Below are positions 1-8,978 of a stretch of DNA of 30,000 bases, piece by piece. How positions within the stretch are numbered: position 1 is the stretch's first letter; each line of letters opens with the position of its first letter. Both the position numbers and the translations under genes were made by a program. The DNA lies in assembly GCA_905221605.1 (NCBI GenBank), contig CAJNDS010000335.1:510203-540202 (forward strand). The letters run 5' to 3'. This DNA comes from Symbiodinium natans. Lineage: Eukaryota > Sar > Dinophyceae > Suessiales > Symbiodiniaceae. The notes below the pieces were generated by a model. That model searched no databases. It was not told the origin of the DNA and saw only the letters and a program-made list of their open reading frames with translations.

Positions 1-180
1 GTTTAGGGTTTAGGGTTTAGGGTTTAGGGTTTAGGGTTTAGGGTTTAGGGTTTAGGGTTTAGGGTTCAGGGTTTAGGAGTTAGGGTTTAGGTTTTAGGTT
101 TTAGGTTTTAGGGTTTAGGGCTTGGGGTGTAGGAATTAGGGTTTAAGGTTTAGGGCTTAGGGTTTAGGGTTTAGGGTTTA
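1..180. repeat. TTTAGGG telomere-unit array, G-rich on + strand
   Basis: Perfect TTTAGGG units to about 65, then degenerate units (TTAGGTTT, TTCAGGG, TTTAAGG) to 180. A normal left chromosome end would read CCCTAAA on the + strand, so this is not a left telomere in standard orientation; it is an interstitial block or the window is internal. Confidence 0.95.
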
Positions 181-302
181 CTTGTAGGAGCAAGGGACAC
201 ACGAACTAGTTGTAGTTGGGTTTATGAGGCAACTTATGGCCGGGGTAACCTACGGCCAGGTAAGGGGATGAAAAGTAGAATTCAAACCTCAAGTTCCTAA
301 GT

Positions 303-430
303 GCCGTGAGGGTTCAGGGTTTAGGGTTTAGGGTTTAGGGTTTAGGGTTTAGGGTTTAGGGTTTAGGGTTTGGGGTTTAGGGTTAAGGGTTTAAGGTTTA
401 GGGCTTAGGGCTTAAGGGTTTAAGGTTTAG
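303..430. repeat. TTTAGGG array, G-rich
   Basis: About eight perfect units followed by degenerate ones (TTAAGGG, CTTAGGG). It is separated from the first array by a 120-bp unique insert holding an exon-like open segment. Confidence 0.93.
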
Positions 431-490
431 GACCTTCAAGTAGGGTTCTAGGCCTCTAGGCTCTAGGTCGCTAGGATCTCCGGTACGGCG

Positions 491-704
491 TAGGGTTCAG
501 GGTTTAGGGTTTAGGGTTTAGGGTTTAGGGTGTAGGGTTTAGGGTTTAGGGTTTAGGGTTTAGGGTTTAGGGTTTAGGGTTTAGGGTTTAGGGGTTTGGG
601 TTTAGGGTTTTGGGTTTAGGGTTTAGGGTTTAGGGTTTAGGGTTTAGGGTTTAGGGTTTAGGGTTTAGGGTTTAGGGTTTAGGGTTTAGGGTTTAGGGTT
701 TAGG
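491..704. repeat. TTTAGGG array, G-rich, about 30 units
   Basis: Long, nearly perfect array. A short unique stretch (431-490) separates it from the preceding block of the same polarity. Confidence 0.95.
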
Positions 705-942
705 GCTGAGAGCGTGATCCCTTAGGCGAAACCTCACGGACTGGCTTAGAGAGTTTGCAGCGTTTCGCGTTTCTTGAGCGCGTTTGTTATGTACTCTGGG
801 CTTGTATAGGCTCACTTGGGGCTTTCTGTGGGTTCCCTTCGGGGCTTTACAGGGTCGAGGGCGTGGGTCCCACACCCTGAGAACATTTTTGAGCCCTCAG
901 AGCAAGTAGGAGTCGGCCTCATGGAGCCTCTCCTGAACCCAA

Positions 943-1085
943 CTTGGAGGTTCATGGGCACTTACTAAATCAATTATTATTGTACTTAGTAACCCAAACT
1001 AGAACCATATTAGGGCACTTAAAGGTCTTATAAGTGGGATACAAGTACAGTTATAGTTAGGCTAGATTTACCCTGAACCTCCAAG
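943..1085. mobile_element. MITE-like element, CTTGGAGG family, copy A
   Basis: The left end begins CTTGGAGGTTCATGG and the right end finishes CCCTGAACCTCCAAG, forming terminal inverted repeats. The 143-bp interior shares a core (ACCATATTAGGGCACTTAAA and following bases) with copies at 5633 and 8847. There is no coding capacity, so any movement would depend on a transposase elsewhere. Target duplication is not clear here. Confidence 0.7.
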
Positions 1086-1118
1086 TAGGGTTTAGGGTTG
1101 AGGGTTTCGGGTATAGGG

Positions 1119-1271
1119 ATGCTGAAATATCTGTCTCATGTTAAGTCCGGAAAAAGCCTGCATTCAAAAAAACTCAAACGTGTAGTTCTCAAAATGGCCC
1201 AAACGTCTCAACGACCGTTTTGGCCCAGTTCGGGGCCGTCTGGGCACATCCTTCTGGGATCCGTGCTGTAG
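1119..1271 (+). CDS. small ORF, 50 codons, unknown
   Basis: ATG at 1119 and TAG at 1269 give a 50-residue Lys/Ser-rich reading frame (begins MLKYLSHVKSGK). It lies in a unique island just right of MITE copy A. I recognise no domain. A frame of this length is not improbable by chance, so this is only a candidate. Confidence 0.15.
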   Translation: MLKYLSHVKSGKSLHSKKLKRVVLKMAQTSQRPFWPSSGPSGHILLGSVL

Positions 1272-1280
1272 ATGGTTGAA

Positions 1281-1331
1281 GGTTTAGGGTTCAGGGTTTA
1301 GGGTTGAGGGTTCAGGGTTTAGGGTTTAGGG
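1281..1331. repeat. short degenerate TTTAGGG block
   Basis: Mixed TTTAGGG, TTCAGGG and TTGAGGG units, G-rich on +. Confidence 0.85.
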
Positions 1332-1426
1332 TCCGTTTTGGATCTTTGGGTCTCCGATCAGTTTTCTTGTTGGATGCATGCTCAGTCCATTTCGGGAGAC
1401 CGAAACCGTCTCCAACTTCTGCATCC

Positions 1427-1565
1427 GATATAACTGTACTTAGAACCCAATCATAACCCGATTAAGGCACTTAAGGGGCTTGTACGTGGGTTGCAAGTAC
1501 AGTTGCAATTGGGTGATAAGTACCCCTGAACCCTAAACCCTGAACCCTGAAACCCTGAACCTCCG
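1427..1565. mobile_element. truncated CTTGGAGG-family MITE, copy B
   Basis: The core shared with copies A, C and D is present (AACTGTACTTAGAACCCAAT, then GGCACTTAAGGGGCTTGTA), and the right side reads CTGAACCTCC near 1555-1563. CCCTAAA/CCCTGAA units have been inserted between core and right terminus, and the CTTGGAGG left end is missing. Confidence 0.5.
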
Positions 1566-1668
1566 GGTCACTCCTATGCCCTGAACGCTAAGCCACACAA
1601 GACCCTAAACCCTAAACCCTAAACCCTAAACCCTAAACCCTAAACCCTAAACCCTAAACCCTAAACCA
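1527..1668. repeat. CCCTAAA array, C-rich
   Basis: Degenerate CCCTGAA units from 1527, then perfect CCCTAAA from about 1602 to 1668. With the G-rich block at about 1770-1807 it brackets a roughly 100-bp unique insert in outward-facing polarity. Confidence 0.93.
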
Positions 1669-1769
1669 CCTCAGTCTAGGGTTTGTCCGAGTGTCTGGAG
1701 AGGGGGTGCTGCTGTCCGTCGAACCTGTGGAAGCACGGTCTTTAAGGCCTTCGTTGAGGACCATTTGGG

Positions 1770-2075
1770 TTTTGGGATTTGGGTTGAGGGTTTAGGGTTT
1801 AGGGTTATGGCTCGGACCCTCCAAGTGAAGCATAGCAAGGGCGTACTGTCTCTTAGGGAGGCGCAATCAATCTCGACTCTGCGGCTACCCAGGCCCCTGG
1901 GAGGATCTGGAAAGCAGTTCCTCCCCAAGGGTTAAACCCTGAACCCTAGACCCCAAACCCTAAACCGTTTGCCTGTTTGGGCCTAAGCTCCCTATACTCC
2001 CAGCTGTCCTTTCGCGGGGGTGTATGGGGTATAGGGCTTTAAGCTTCAAGGTTTTGTTTAGGGTTTAGGGTTTCG
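1770..2075. repeat. short telomere-unit blocks of both polarities
   Basis: G-rich at about 1770-1807, C-rich at 1933-1965 and G-rich at 2055-2075, separated by unique DNA of 90-125 bp. Confidence 0.8.
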
Positions 2076-2258
2076 GGATCTGAGCCTTGTGATCACGCTC
2101 TGCAGCACAGCAGAAAACACAACAGAACTGGGCTCCCGAGTACATGTTTTTCCTAGCGCCTCAGGGGCGCCATCTTTGGTGGGGATTGATATAAAGGACG
2201 CTTCAACCCCCAACCCTTACTCTCGCTTGCCATTGTTCACGAAACCGTTCAGGGGGTA
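2076..2258 (+). CDS. open exon-like segment, 60 codons, unknown
   Basis: An uninterrupted + frame begins DLSLVITLC right after a TTTAGGG block and ends at TAA 2256-2258. There is no ATG, so if real it is an internal exon; the telomere block could supply a TTTAG acceptor and GGGGTAAAC a donor. Sixty open codons in one of six frames is only mildly unusual, so the coding claim is weak. No homology recognised. Confidence 0.2.
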
Positions 2259-2419
2259 AACGGAGGGACCCCTAGAAGGGGCCCTTAATCTGATTCTCCT
2301 ATATAACCCCTATATGTATATATATATATATATATATATGCTACCCCCCCCCCCTCAAAACCCGCGTTTTACTATGTTTTCCTATCGTACACTATGAAAA
2401 CCTCTCCCCAGAAACCCTC

Positions 2420-2598
2420 AGTTCCAGAATTCCAGAATTCCAGATTTTCTGAGATCCGTAATTCCAGAATTCCAGAATTCCAGATTTTTCAGAGGCCCCC
2501 AGTTCCAGAATTCCAGAATTCCAGAATCTGGAATTCTGGAACTGGGGGCCCCTGACAAATCTGGAATTCTGGAATTCTGGAATTCTGGAATTCTGGAA
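2420..2598. repeat. 8-bp array CCAGAATT / CTGGAATT with large hairpin
   Basis: CCAGAATT repeats on the left convert to the complement CTGGAATT on the right. A 23-nt perfect inverted repeat pairs 2494-2516 with 2528-2550 (GGCCCCCAGTTCCAG and complement) and extends to about 28 nt with one mismatch. GAATTC occurs many times. Translated Phe-Gln-Asn-Ser-Arg repeats on either strand are artefacts. Confidence 0.9.
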
Positions 2599-3300
2599 TT
2601 CTAATTTCGGAGAGCCAAGAAGGTTACATTTGAAATTAGAGACGGAAAATAAGAGCTTATTAATCTTACCCATTAAGTTTTAGAGGATTCCTTATAATTT
2701 TCTAGGCTGACAAAATTTAATAATACTCCCGTTCACTTCAATGGGAGTTCTTATTAGCCACCAGTTCCAGAATTCCAGAATCTGGAATTCTGGAACTGGG
2801 GGCCCCTGACAAATCTGGAATTCTGGAATTCTGGAATTCTAATTTCGGAGAGCCAAGAAGGTTACATTTGAAATTAGAGACGGAAAATAAGAGTCTTATT
2901 AATCTTACCCATTAAGTTTTAGAGGATTGCTTATAATTTTCTAGGCTGATTAAATTTAATAATACTCCCGTTCACTTCAATGGGAGTTCTTATTAGCCAC
3001 CAGTAGAGACGGAAAATAAGAGTCTTATTAATCTTACCCAGTAAGTTTTAGAGGATTCCTTATAATTTTCTAGGCTGACAAAATTTAATAATACTCCGTT
3101 CACTTCAATGGGAGTTCTTATTAGCCACCAGTTCCAGAATTCCAGAATTCCAGAATCTGGAATTCGGGAACTGGGGGCCCCTGACAAATCTGGAATTCTG
3201 GAATTCTGGAATTCTAATTTCGGAGAGCCAAGAAGGTTACCTTTTAAGTTAGAGACGGAAAATAAGAGTCTTATTAATCTTACCGAATAGGTTTCCTATT
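2538..3300. repeat. tandem 254-bp compound unit, about three copies
   Basis: The hairpin plus GGAGAGCCAAGAAGGTTAC and GAGACGGAAAATAAGAG segments recur: the landmark GGAACTGGGGG starts at 2538, 2792 and 3167. The first step is 254 bp; the second is longer because part of the unit (from AGAGACGGAAAATAAG at 3004) is duplicated again. A 39-nt palindrome with 19-nt arms and one central base is at 2761-2799. Confidence 0.88.
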
Positions 3301-4300
3301 TAAGATTAATCCTACTGCCGTTCATTTTACTGGGGGTTCGTATTAAATTGATAAGACTCCGAATAATTTTACTAGCATTCACTGTTTTTTTAAGTAGGAT
3401 TCCTGCATTTGTCTAATTGGGTTCGTATTAATTTCTAAAGGATGCCTATTAAAGGGTGCCTAGTGGATTTATTCGGGTTAATACTGGTTACTATTCATTT
3501 TCATCAGATTCCAAGTAGTTTGAATAGGGTTCTTAGTAATGTTAATAACGTTCTTATTCCTAGTGTTTTTTAAAACATATTCCTATGATGTTAATGGGCT
3601 TCTTATTCAATTTCAAAAGATTGCGTACAATTGTTAATTGGATTCTTTTTGCTTTGATAAGCTTCCAATTAATTTAAATAGGTTCCTGATTAACTTGAAT
3701 AGGCTTCGTATTCATGTTAACAGGGTCTCTCATTCATGTTGAAAGGATTCTTAATAATTTTCATAGGGGTCCTACTAGATTCAACAGTGCTCCTACTTTT
3801 TTTGAATACTGGTCCCTATTCATTTCAATTGGACTCGAAATAATTCTATTGTAATTCTTAATAATTTTAACAGCAGTCCTATGAACAAAAAGTTTTAATA
3901 GGTTCATAGTCATTTATTTCATCAGTGCGGCTCTTATTGTTTCAAAGGGTCCACGTTACTTTTTTATAGAGTTTTTTTGGCTCCTCTTAATCTTAATAGG
4001 ATTCGTCTTCATGTTAAACGGATTCCTGTTACTCGTAAAAGAATTCACAGAAGTTTTTATAGGGTTCATATTCATTTTAACAGCATTCCTATGAATTCAA
4101 AAGGGTTCCTATTCATTTCAATGGGCTTCCTATGATTCCTTTGAGTTTAGGACTCCAAGAAATTACAATAGGAGTCCTACTAATTTGACATATTTAAACC
4201 AGATTCCTATCAATTGTACGTATTGATTTAAATAGGATTCTTATTGAATTCATACGAAATGAATCCCATTAAATTTCATAGGAACCCAAGTAAAACTAAC
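3290..4300. repeat. degenerate 21-bp satellite
   Basis: About 1 kb of units resembling AATAGGNTTCCTATTNATTT. Successive GG positions 3681, 3702, 3723, 3745, 3766 and 3787 differ by 21-22 bp; other steps are 20, 24 and 28. The same unit is recognisable inside the 254-bp repeat (TAGAGGATTCCTTATAATTT). Units are strongly diverged, so the array is old or under relaxed constraint. The 61-codon ORF at 4244-4429 is a by-product. Confidence 0.8.
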
Positions 4301-4636
4301 AGCAATCTAGCAATCTTATTGATAGTTTTTTACTTTTTTAAACGTTTCTTAACACTTAATAGCAATCCACGATCTCGAGCAAATTGTTCAGGTCACTTCT
4401 GTTTGAGCACTCGCTCGAGCAATGGCTGAGTGGATCTAATTATGTGAATTAAGCTTTTTGGAATCAACGAAGTCAATTAAAAGTAACGAAATCAAGGACA
4501 TTAGACACATTAGTGAAATTCAGTAAACTATTTAATGAATTTCTAAAACCCTACCATGACCAAACTGGGAGGCCGATCTGTCGGACTTCAGGGAAGAGCA
4601 TATGGAAGCGTGGGTTTTGGGGGGGGGGGGGGTACC

Positions 4637-4663
<27 letters not shown>
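4637..4663. repeat. (AT)n microsatellite next to 14-base poly-G
   Basis: Fourteen G (4619-4632), TACC, then (AT)n. Mirror image of the poly-C/(TA)n at 2315-2354. Confidence 0.95.
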
Positions 4664-4668
<5 letters not shown>

Positions 4669-4785
4669 CTTACACTGTCCCTATATACCTAAGTAGCCCC
4701 TAAATAACCCCCAAAATAACCCCTAAGGTCCCGCATCAGGGTCCCTCCTTGTGTCCCTTGAACCTTACTCTGCTAAACCTTGCTG

Positions 4786-4930
4786 AAAACCCTAAAACCC
4801 TAATTAAACCCTAAACGCTAAGCCTTACTGAGCTCTAAGGCGGAGGACGATTACGCCTCCCCGCCCCCCTAGAAGGGCTTAGGGTTTAGGGTTTAGGGTT
4901 TAGGGTTTAGGGTTTAGGGTTTAGGGTTCA
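4786..4930. repeat. outward-facing telomere-unit pair with 50-60 bp insert
   Basis: C-rich CCTAAA units end near 4816; perfect TTTAGGG runs 4875-4930. The insert between is about 58 bp. Confidence 0.88.
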
Positions 4931-4934
4931 GGGT

Positions 4935-5007
4935 CAGACACAAGCTGCCTGCAGGTCACCGATGCGGATCGTCTTGCTGGCCAGTTCCTGTTCTGCGCAA
5001 AGGTTTA
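4935..5007 (+). CDS. exon-like fragment, 24 codons
   Basis: Unique insert between a G-rich array on the left and a C-rich array on the right. One + frame is open throughout (SDTSCLQVTDADRLAG and on), with TCAG before it and AAGGTTTAT near its end as possible splice sites. Too short for a firm coding call. Confidence 0.2.
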
Positions 5008-5009
5008 TC

Positions 5010-5127
5010 TAAACCCTAAACCCTAAACCCTAAACCCCAAACCCTAAGCCCTAAGCCCTATGGCTTATAAGCCCTAAGCCCTAAGCCCTAAGCCCTAAGC
5101 CCTAAGCCCTAACCCCTAAACCCTACT
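5010..5127. repeat. CCCTAAA/CCCTAAG array, C-rich
   Basis: Perfect CCCTAAA units switch to CCCTAAG units, with a short unit-like interruption around 5058-5068. Confidence 0.93.
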
Positions 5128-5304
5128 GTAAGGATGTCCCAGACCCTTGTGCGGACAGGAACGCAGAACTTTCATTTGGGACGAACATGTTGCTACTCTG
5201 AGTTTAGCGTTTTGGGTTTGGGGACCTGAACCCTAAGCCCGCATTGGAGCCCATAGAACTACATTTTCTATCCAGATCAACCCCGCCACCAACCACCAGC
5301 CTTG

Positions 5305-5431
5305 GGTTTAGGGTTTAGGGTTTAGGGTTTAGGGTTTAGGGTTTAGGGTTTAGGGTTTAGGGTTTAGGGTTTAGGGTTTAGGGTTTAGGGTTTAGGGTTT
5401 AGGGTTTAGGGTTTAGGGTTTAGGGTTTAGG
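5305..5431. repeat. TTTAGGG array, G-rich, about 18 units
   Basis: Among the most regular arrays of the window. With 5010-5127 it brackets a 177-bp insert in outward polarity. Confidence 0.95.
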
Positions 5432-5632
5432 AATTCGACCACCACCAAAATCTTCGGGTTGAGGAATCTGGGGTCTCCATCATGGGCCTGTTTCAACAAA
5501 ACCTCTAAACTGGGGTGTGCATGTGGGGGGGGGGGGGGGCCTCATAGAAGAGAGAACTCTATGGGTTCAACTGGGTTCTATGAGGGCTCGAGCCCCAAGC
5601 CCGAAAATGGCCCACAGGCCGTTGAGAGGTCT
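5432..5632 (+). CDS. open segment interrupted by poly-G, unknown
   Basis: A + frame is open from the end of the telomere array through a 15-base poly-G (5525-5539) into the start of MITE copy C at 5633; its only stop lies within the MITE. Residues before the G tract begin NSTTTKIFGLRNLG; after it PHRRENSMGSTG. No domain seen. If coding, the poly-G would add five glycines or is a later insertion. Confidence 0.2.
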
Positions 5633-5761
5633 CTTGGAGGTCCATGGTACTTACTGACCACATTATAGTTATTGCACCTATAGCCCAATTATAACCATAT
5701 TAGGGAAATTAAGGGGCTTATAAGACAGGTATAATGTTATAAAGTACCACGAACCTCCAAG
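5633..5761. mobile_element. MITE-like element, CTTGGAGG family, copy C
   Basis: CTTGGAGGTCCATGGTACTT at the left, AAGTACCACGAACCTCCAAG at the right: terminal inverted repeats of about 20 nt. The 129-bp element shares the AATTATAACCATATTAGGG core with copy D. Confidence 0.78.
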
Positions 5762-5935
5762 CGGTGCCAGGGACAACGGCCGAGGGGCGCCCCTCTTGTC
5801 CAGCTCCTGGACGTCGCTCCACACCTGCCGCATCACCTGGCAAGGTTTTGGAGTGTGTTCACGCGAGCAAGAGTCTGATAGAGGAATGCCCCTTATGACA
5901 GATACTAAGTAATTAGTTTCACCAAGTGTAATACC

Positions 5936-6027
5936 AACTTAAACATATTATGTAATTAGTATATATTAAATAAATTAAGTGTACATAATTTATTTAACAT
6001 ATATTTATTACATAATATTTTTAAGTT
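5936..6027. repeat. AT-rich near-perfect hairpin, 42-nt arms
   Basis: Left arm 5936-5977 and right arm 5986-6027 are complementary at 38 of 42 positions around an 8-nt spacer. The ends are AACTTAAA and TTTAAGTT. It resembles a foldback element or MITE. The preceding 5,762-5,935 is GC-rich unique DNA open in frames on both strands. Confidence 0.85.
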
Positions 6028-6137
6028 AAGGTGCTTCGGGTCTGCACTTGCCTGCACTTGCCCAGGCATGTGAAAGTATCCATCCGTGCTCATGGTCCGC
6101 ATGCCCTGGTTTTGGGGGTTGCTCCGTATGAGGTCCC

Positions 6138-6380
6138 TTAAACCCTAAACCCTAAACCCTAAACCCTAAACCCTAAACCCTAAACCCTAAACCCTCCTGT
6201 GGAACCCAAAGAGGGAGCGCAAAATCCAGAGGCGTAAACTACCTTAGCTCACACTAAAGCCTTCCTTGCCAGAGAGAATTGCAATAGTTTAGGGTTTAGG
6301 GTTTAGGGTTTAGGGTTTAGGGTTTAGGGTTTAGGGTTTAGGGTTTAGGGTTTGAGGGTTTGAGGGTTTAAGGGTTTAGG
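6138..6380. repeat. outward-facing telomere-unit pair with 91-bp insert
   Basis: CCCTAAA at 6138-6195, unique 6196-6286, TTTAGGG at 6287-6345, then TTTGAGGG variants to 6380. Confidence 0.93.
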
Positions 6381-6660
6381 GAAAGCCTCTGCAGCGCGTT
6401 TTCAAGCAGGACTGCGATACATAAAGGAGAGACCTGCTACCCACACCCAGAAAGAATCCTACATCAGAGTTCCTACTTCCTAAATCCTGGCTCTTCTTCC
6501 TGAATCCCACTAAAAACCTCAGTCCTAGTTCCCCCTAAGCCCCAAACTCATAAACCCCAAACCCTACAGCTGTCACCTTTCCAAGGCCAGTGGCCACCCG
6601 ATTCGCTACCCCGAAAACGCATACTGACAACCTGATGCTGCCGTCCAGAAATTGGTATAC
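6381..6660. other. unique islands with two open + segments
   Basis: 6381-6482 is open on + (KASAARFQAGLRYIKERP, stop at 6480) but also open on the minus strand. 6567-6662 is open on + (begins TAVTFPRPVATRFATP) with CCCTACAG before it as a possible acceptor. Between them lies degenerate C-rich DNA. Lengths of 32-33 codons do not prove coding. Confidence 0.25.
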
Positions 6661-6957
6661 AAACCCTAAACCCTAAACCCTAAACCCTAAACCCTAAATC
6701 CTAAACCCTAAACCCTAAATCCTAAACCCTAAACCCTAAACCCTAAATAACTGGAATATGTAGACGTTCTGCTTGGCATCGGCGGCAAGCAAGTGCTAGG
6801 GCCATAGGGCCTGGGCTCCCAAGCAGAGCCCCAGCCCACTTAGAAAACCCCAAAAGCGACCTGCGCTGCAGATCTTGGGGGTTTAGGGTTTAGGGTTTAG
6901 GGTTTAGGGTTTAGGGTATAGGGTATAGGGTTTAGGGTTTAGGGTTTAGGGTTTAGG
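6661..6957. repeat. outward-facing telomere-unit pair with about 130-bp insert
   Basis: CCCTAAA with CCCTAAAT variants at 6661-6749; TTTAGGG with TATAGGG variants at 6880-6957. Confidence 0.93.
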
Positions 6958-7017
6958 GACGTTAACAGAACTCAAGGCTCCAGACCATCGAGCGTCCGGT
7001 GATGTGATAATGCCCTA

Positions 7018-7440
7018 GTTAGGGTTTAGCGTTTGGGGCTTAGGGTCTGGGTTTAGGGTTTAGGGTCTCCGGAACCCCGAAACCCTAAAACTGCCCGAAA
7101 AGCCAACAAACACTACGAGATCCCGAACACCCCGGACCCCAAACCCACAAAACCGCAAACCTGAAACCCCAAACTCCAAAACCCGAGGCCCCTAAATCCC
7201 TAAACCACGCCTTGACGCCCTCCTCTTGAAACGCCTTGTCGAAAGCAAGGCCTCAGGCCATCAAGGGGGTTCAGGGTGTTGGTTTAAGGGGTTTGGGGAA
7301 GGGCGTGGGCTCGGGGTTCAAGGGGTTTGGGGGTTTCGATTTTAGGGTTCAAGGGATTCAGGGGTGCGATGTTGTGAGTTAGGAGGGTTGAGACGTGTGT
7401 TGGACTGGGGGAGTTCTTTCGGGGATGCAGGGGCCCGGGC
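7018..7440. repeat. decayed telomere-like DNA, both polarities
   Basis: G-rich at 7018-7070, C-rich and A-rich at 7075-7206 (CCCAAAC, CCGAAAC units), a unique 60-bp insert (7207-7266), then G-rich GGGGTTC/AGGGGTTT units to about 7400. Units are so diverged that only the 6-8 bp rhythm and strand bias remain. Confidence 0.6.
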
Positions 7441-7812
7441 TACCCTAAATCATAAGCCCGGAGCTTAGGGCCTCTCACTCTTGGGTTAGCACCTGCGGTT
7501 AGGTAATTCGGGTAGAGGAGGGGCGGTCTAGGTTCCCACATTCCTAGACTTCTTAAATCCTCGAGTTCTTCCTCACCCCTAAGCGCTACCTATAAGTCTC
7601 TTGACTACGGCTTTGTGGTCACAGCCCCCTTTGGTTTATAAGATCCCCAAAAAGACCCGCCAAAAGGAGCCCGCAGAGTCAAAAGGATCAAGTAAGTCGT
7701 ACTAAGCCTTAGATGGACACTTGTATTCATTGATCGTGTCGCTATGGCCTGCTGAACCCAAAACACCAAACCCCAAACCCGAATTAAACCCCAAACCCTA
7801 ACCCCCAGGTTA
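7441..7812. other. mostly unique DNA, no gene called
   Basis: Unique DNA with scattered CCCAAA units after 7755. A short + segment 7643-7691 (IPKKTRQKEPAESKG) ends at GTAAGTCG, a strong donor-like sequence. Nothing longer is supported on either strand. Confidence 0.4.
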
Positions 7813-8120
7813 AACGCCAAACCCTAAACCCTAAACCCTAAACCCTAAACCCTAAACCCTAAACCCTAAACCCTAAACCCTAAACCCTAGCTTAAGCCCT
7901 AAACCCGACCCTCCCTTCCACCTCTTGGGATCCCGTGATAGTAAGGAAGGGCAAAGTAAACCCGAGGCCCTAAGCAATTCCTGAAGCAGCTTAGAGTTTA
8001 GGGTTTAGGGTTTAGGGTTTAGGGTTTAGGGTTTAGGGTTTAGGGTTTAGGGTTTATGGTTTAAGGATTAGGGTTTAGGGTTTAGGGTTTAGGGTTTTAG
8101 TTTTTAGGGTTTAGGGCTTT
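7813..8120. repeat. outward-facing telomere-unit pair with about 86-bp insert
   Basis: CCCTAAA at 7813-7890 (degenerate to 7905), unique to about 7991, TTTAGGG at 7993-8056, variant units (TTTAAGGA, TTTTAG) to 8120. Confidence 0.93.
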
Positions 8121-8187
8121 CGGGTTAGACCCCTCAACCTAAAGGCCAGATACATGTCAACTCGAAGCCTTGAACCAAAAATGCAGA

Positions 8188-8515
8188 TGCCCTAAACCCT
8201 AAACCCTGACCTCAAAACCCTAAACCCTAAACCCTGAACCCTAAACCCTAAACCTCTAAACCCCAAACCCTAAACCCTAAACCATAAACCCGAAACCCGA
8301 AACCCTAACCCTAAACCCCAAACCCCAAACCTAAACCCTAAACCCTACATTGAAGGCCCGCCCCCAGGCCTTGCATTCCTGTGATGGCCAGAGACGCGCC
8401 TGCAACAGTTTCCTGGGCATCGAGGGGTTCTGGGTTTGGGTTCAGGGTTCAGGGTTTAGGCTTTGGGGTTTAGGGTTTGGGGCTTAGGGTTTCGGGTTTA
8501 GGGCTCTTTAAGGAT
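8188..8515. repeat. outward-facing telomere-unit pair with about 80-bp insert
   Basis: CCCTAAA with CCGAAAC and CCCCAAA variants at 8188-8348; degenerate TTTAGGG, TTTGGGG and TTCAGGG at 8432-8515. The insert is open on + (ARPQALHSCDGQRRACNS). Confidence 0.85.
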
Positions 8516-8720
8516 ATAGGATTGGGGTTTTTTCAGGCAAAACGAACCTTCAATAACCTAGAGGGACTCCCATCGTCCTACTTCTGAGTGGGTCTCCCGA
8601 TTGTAGGTGCTTACAGTATCGGGTTAGGGGCAGGGGCTTAGGGTCTTGGGTTTTGACCGCACAGCCCCAAAACCAGGATCCCAAATGTTTCGGGTTTCTC
8701 TTGGGGTACATGGTCCCATA

Positions 8721-8790
8721 GTATGGGCCCTTAAACGGGCACCCCCTGTCATACCCCTTAAAAACCCCTATACAAATTAAGGGCCCATAC
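8721..8790. repeat. GTATGGGCCCTTAA inverted repeat
   Basis: Perfect 14-nt arms at 8721-8734 and 8777-8790 around a 42-nt spacer. The left arm recurs at 9728-9741, and a related hairpin lies at 14687-14759, suggesting a small dispersed family. Confidence 0.75.
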
Positions 8791-8846
8791 ATCAGAACCC
8801 TGTAAAGGAGGTACAGGGCCACATTAAGTGCCCATGACTACCCTTA

Positions 8847-8978
8847 CTTGGAGGTTCATAGTCCTTAGTAACCTAATTATAGCTGTACTTATGACCAAAT
8901 TATAACCATATTAGGGCACTTAAAGGGCTTGTAAGTGGGTTATAACCCATTTGTTATAAGTACCATGGAACCTCCAAG
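8847..8978. mobile_element. MITE-like element, CTTGGAGG family, copy D
   Basis: CTTGGAGGTTCATAGTCCTT on the left; AAGTACCATGGAACCTCCAAG-type right end. Flanked by TA on both sides, a possible 2-bp target duplication. 132 bp, no ORF. Confidence 0.8.

Larger units (their letters stand above)
2311..4664. mobile_element. AT-rich island with inverted (AT)n/poly-C ends
   Basis: The left end reads (TA)n to 2339, GCTA, eleven C, TC, then AAAACCCGCG. The reverse complement of the right end (4606-4663) reads (AT)n, GGTA, fourteen C, then AAAACCCACG. These ends bracket 2.35 kb with no telomere units, much more AT-rich than its flanks, built of the 8-bp and 21-bp repeats listed separately. No transposase or long ORF lies inside. 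It could be a foldback-type non-autonomous element or a satellite block whose edges happen to be microsatellites. Confidence 0.45.

Noticed and set aside
1-180. True chromosome-end telomere at the left edge
   Set aside because: Polarity is wrong for a left end (TTTAGGG on + instead of CCCTAAA), and similar arrays occur throughout 20 kb.
2392-3290. Frames rich in Phe-Gln-Asn-Ser-Arg-Ile-Pro
   Set aside because: Produced by the CCAGAATT/CTGGAATT array, equally open on both strands because it is palindromic.
4868-8120. CRISPR-like alternation of repeats and 50-100 bp spacers
   Set aside because: The repeats are 7-bp tandem telomere units of variable number and polarity; there are no discrete palindromic repeats and no cas genes, and the context is eukaryotic.
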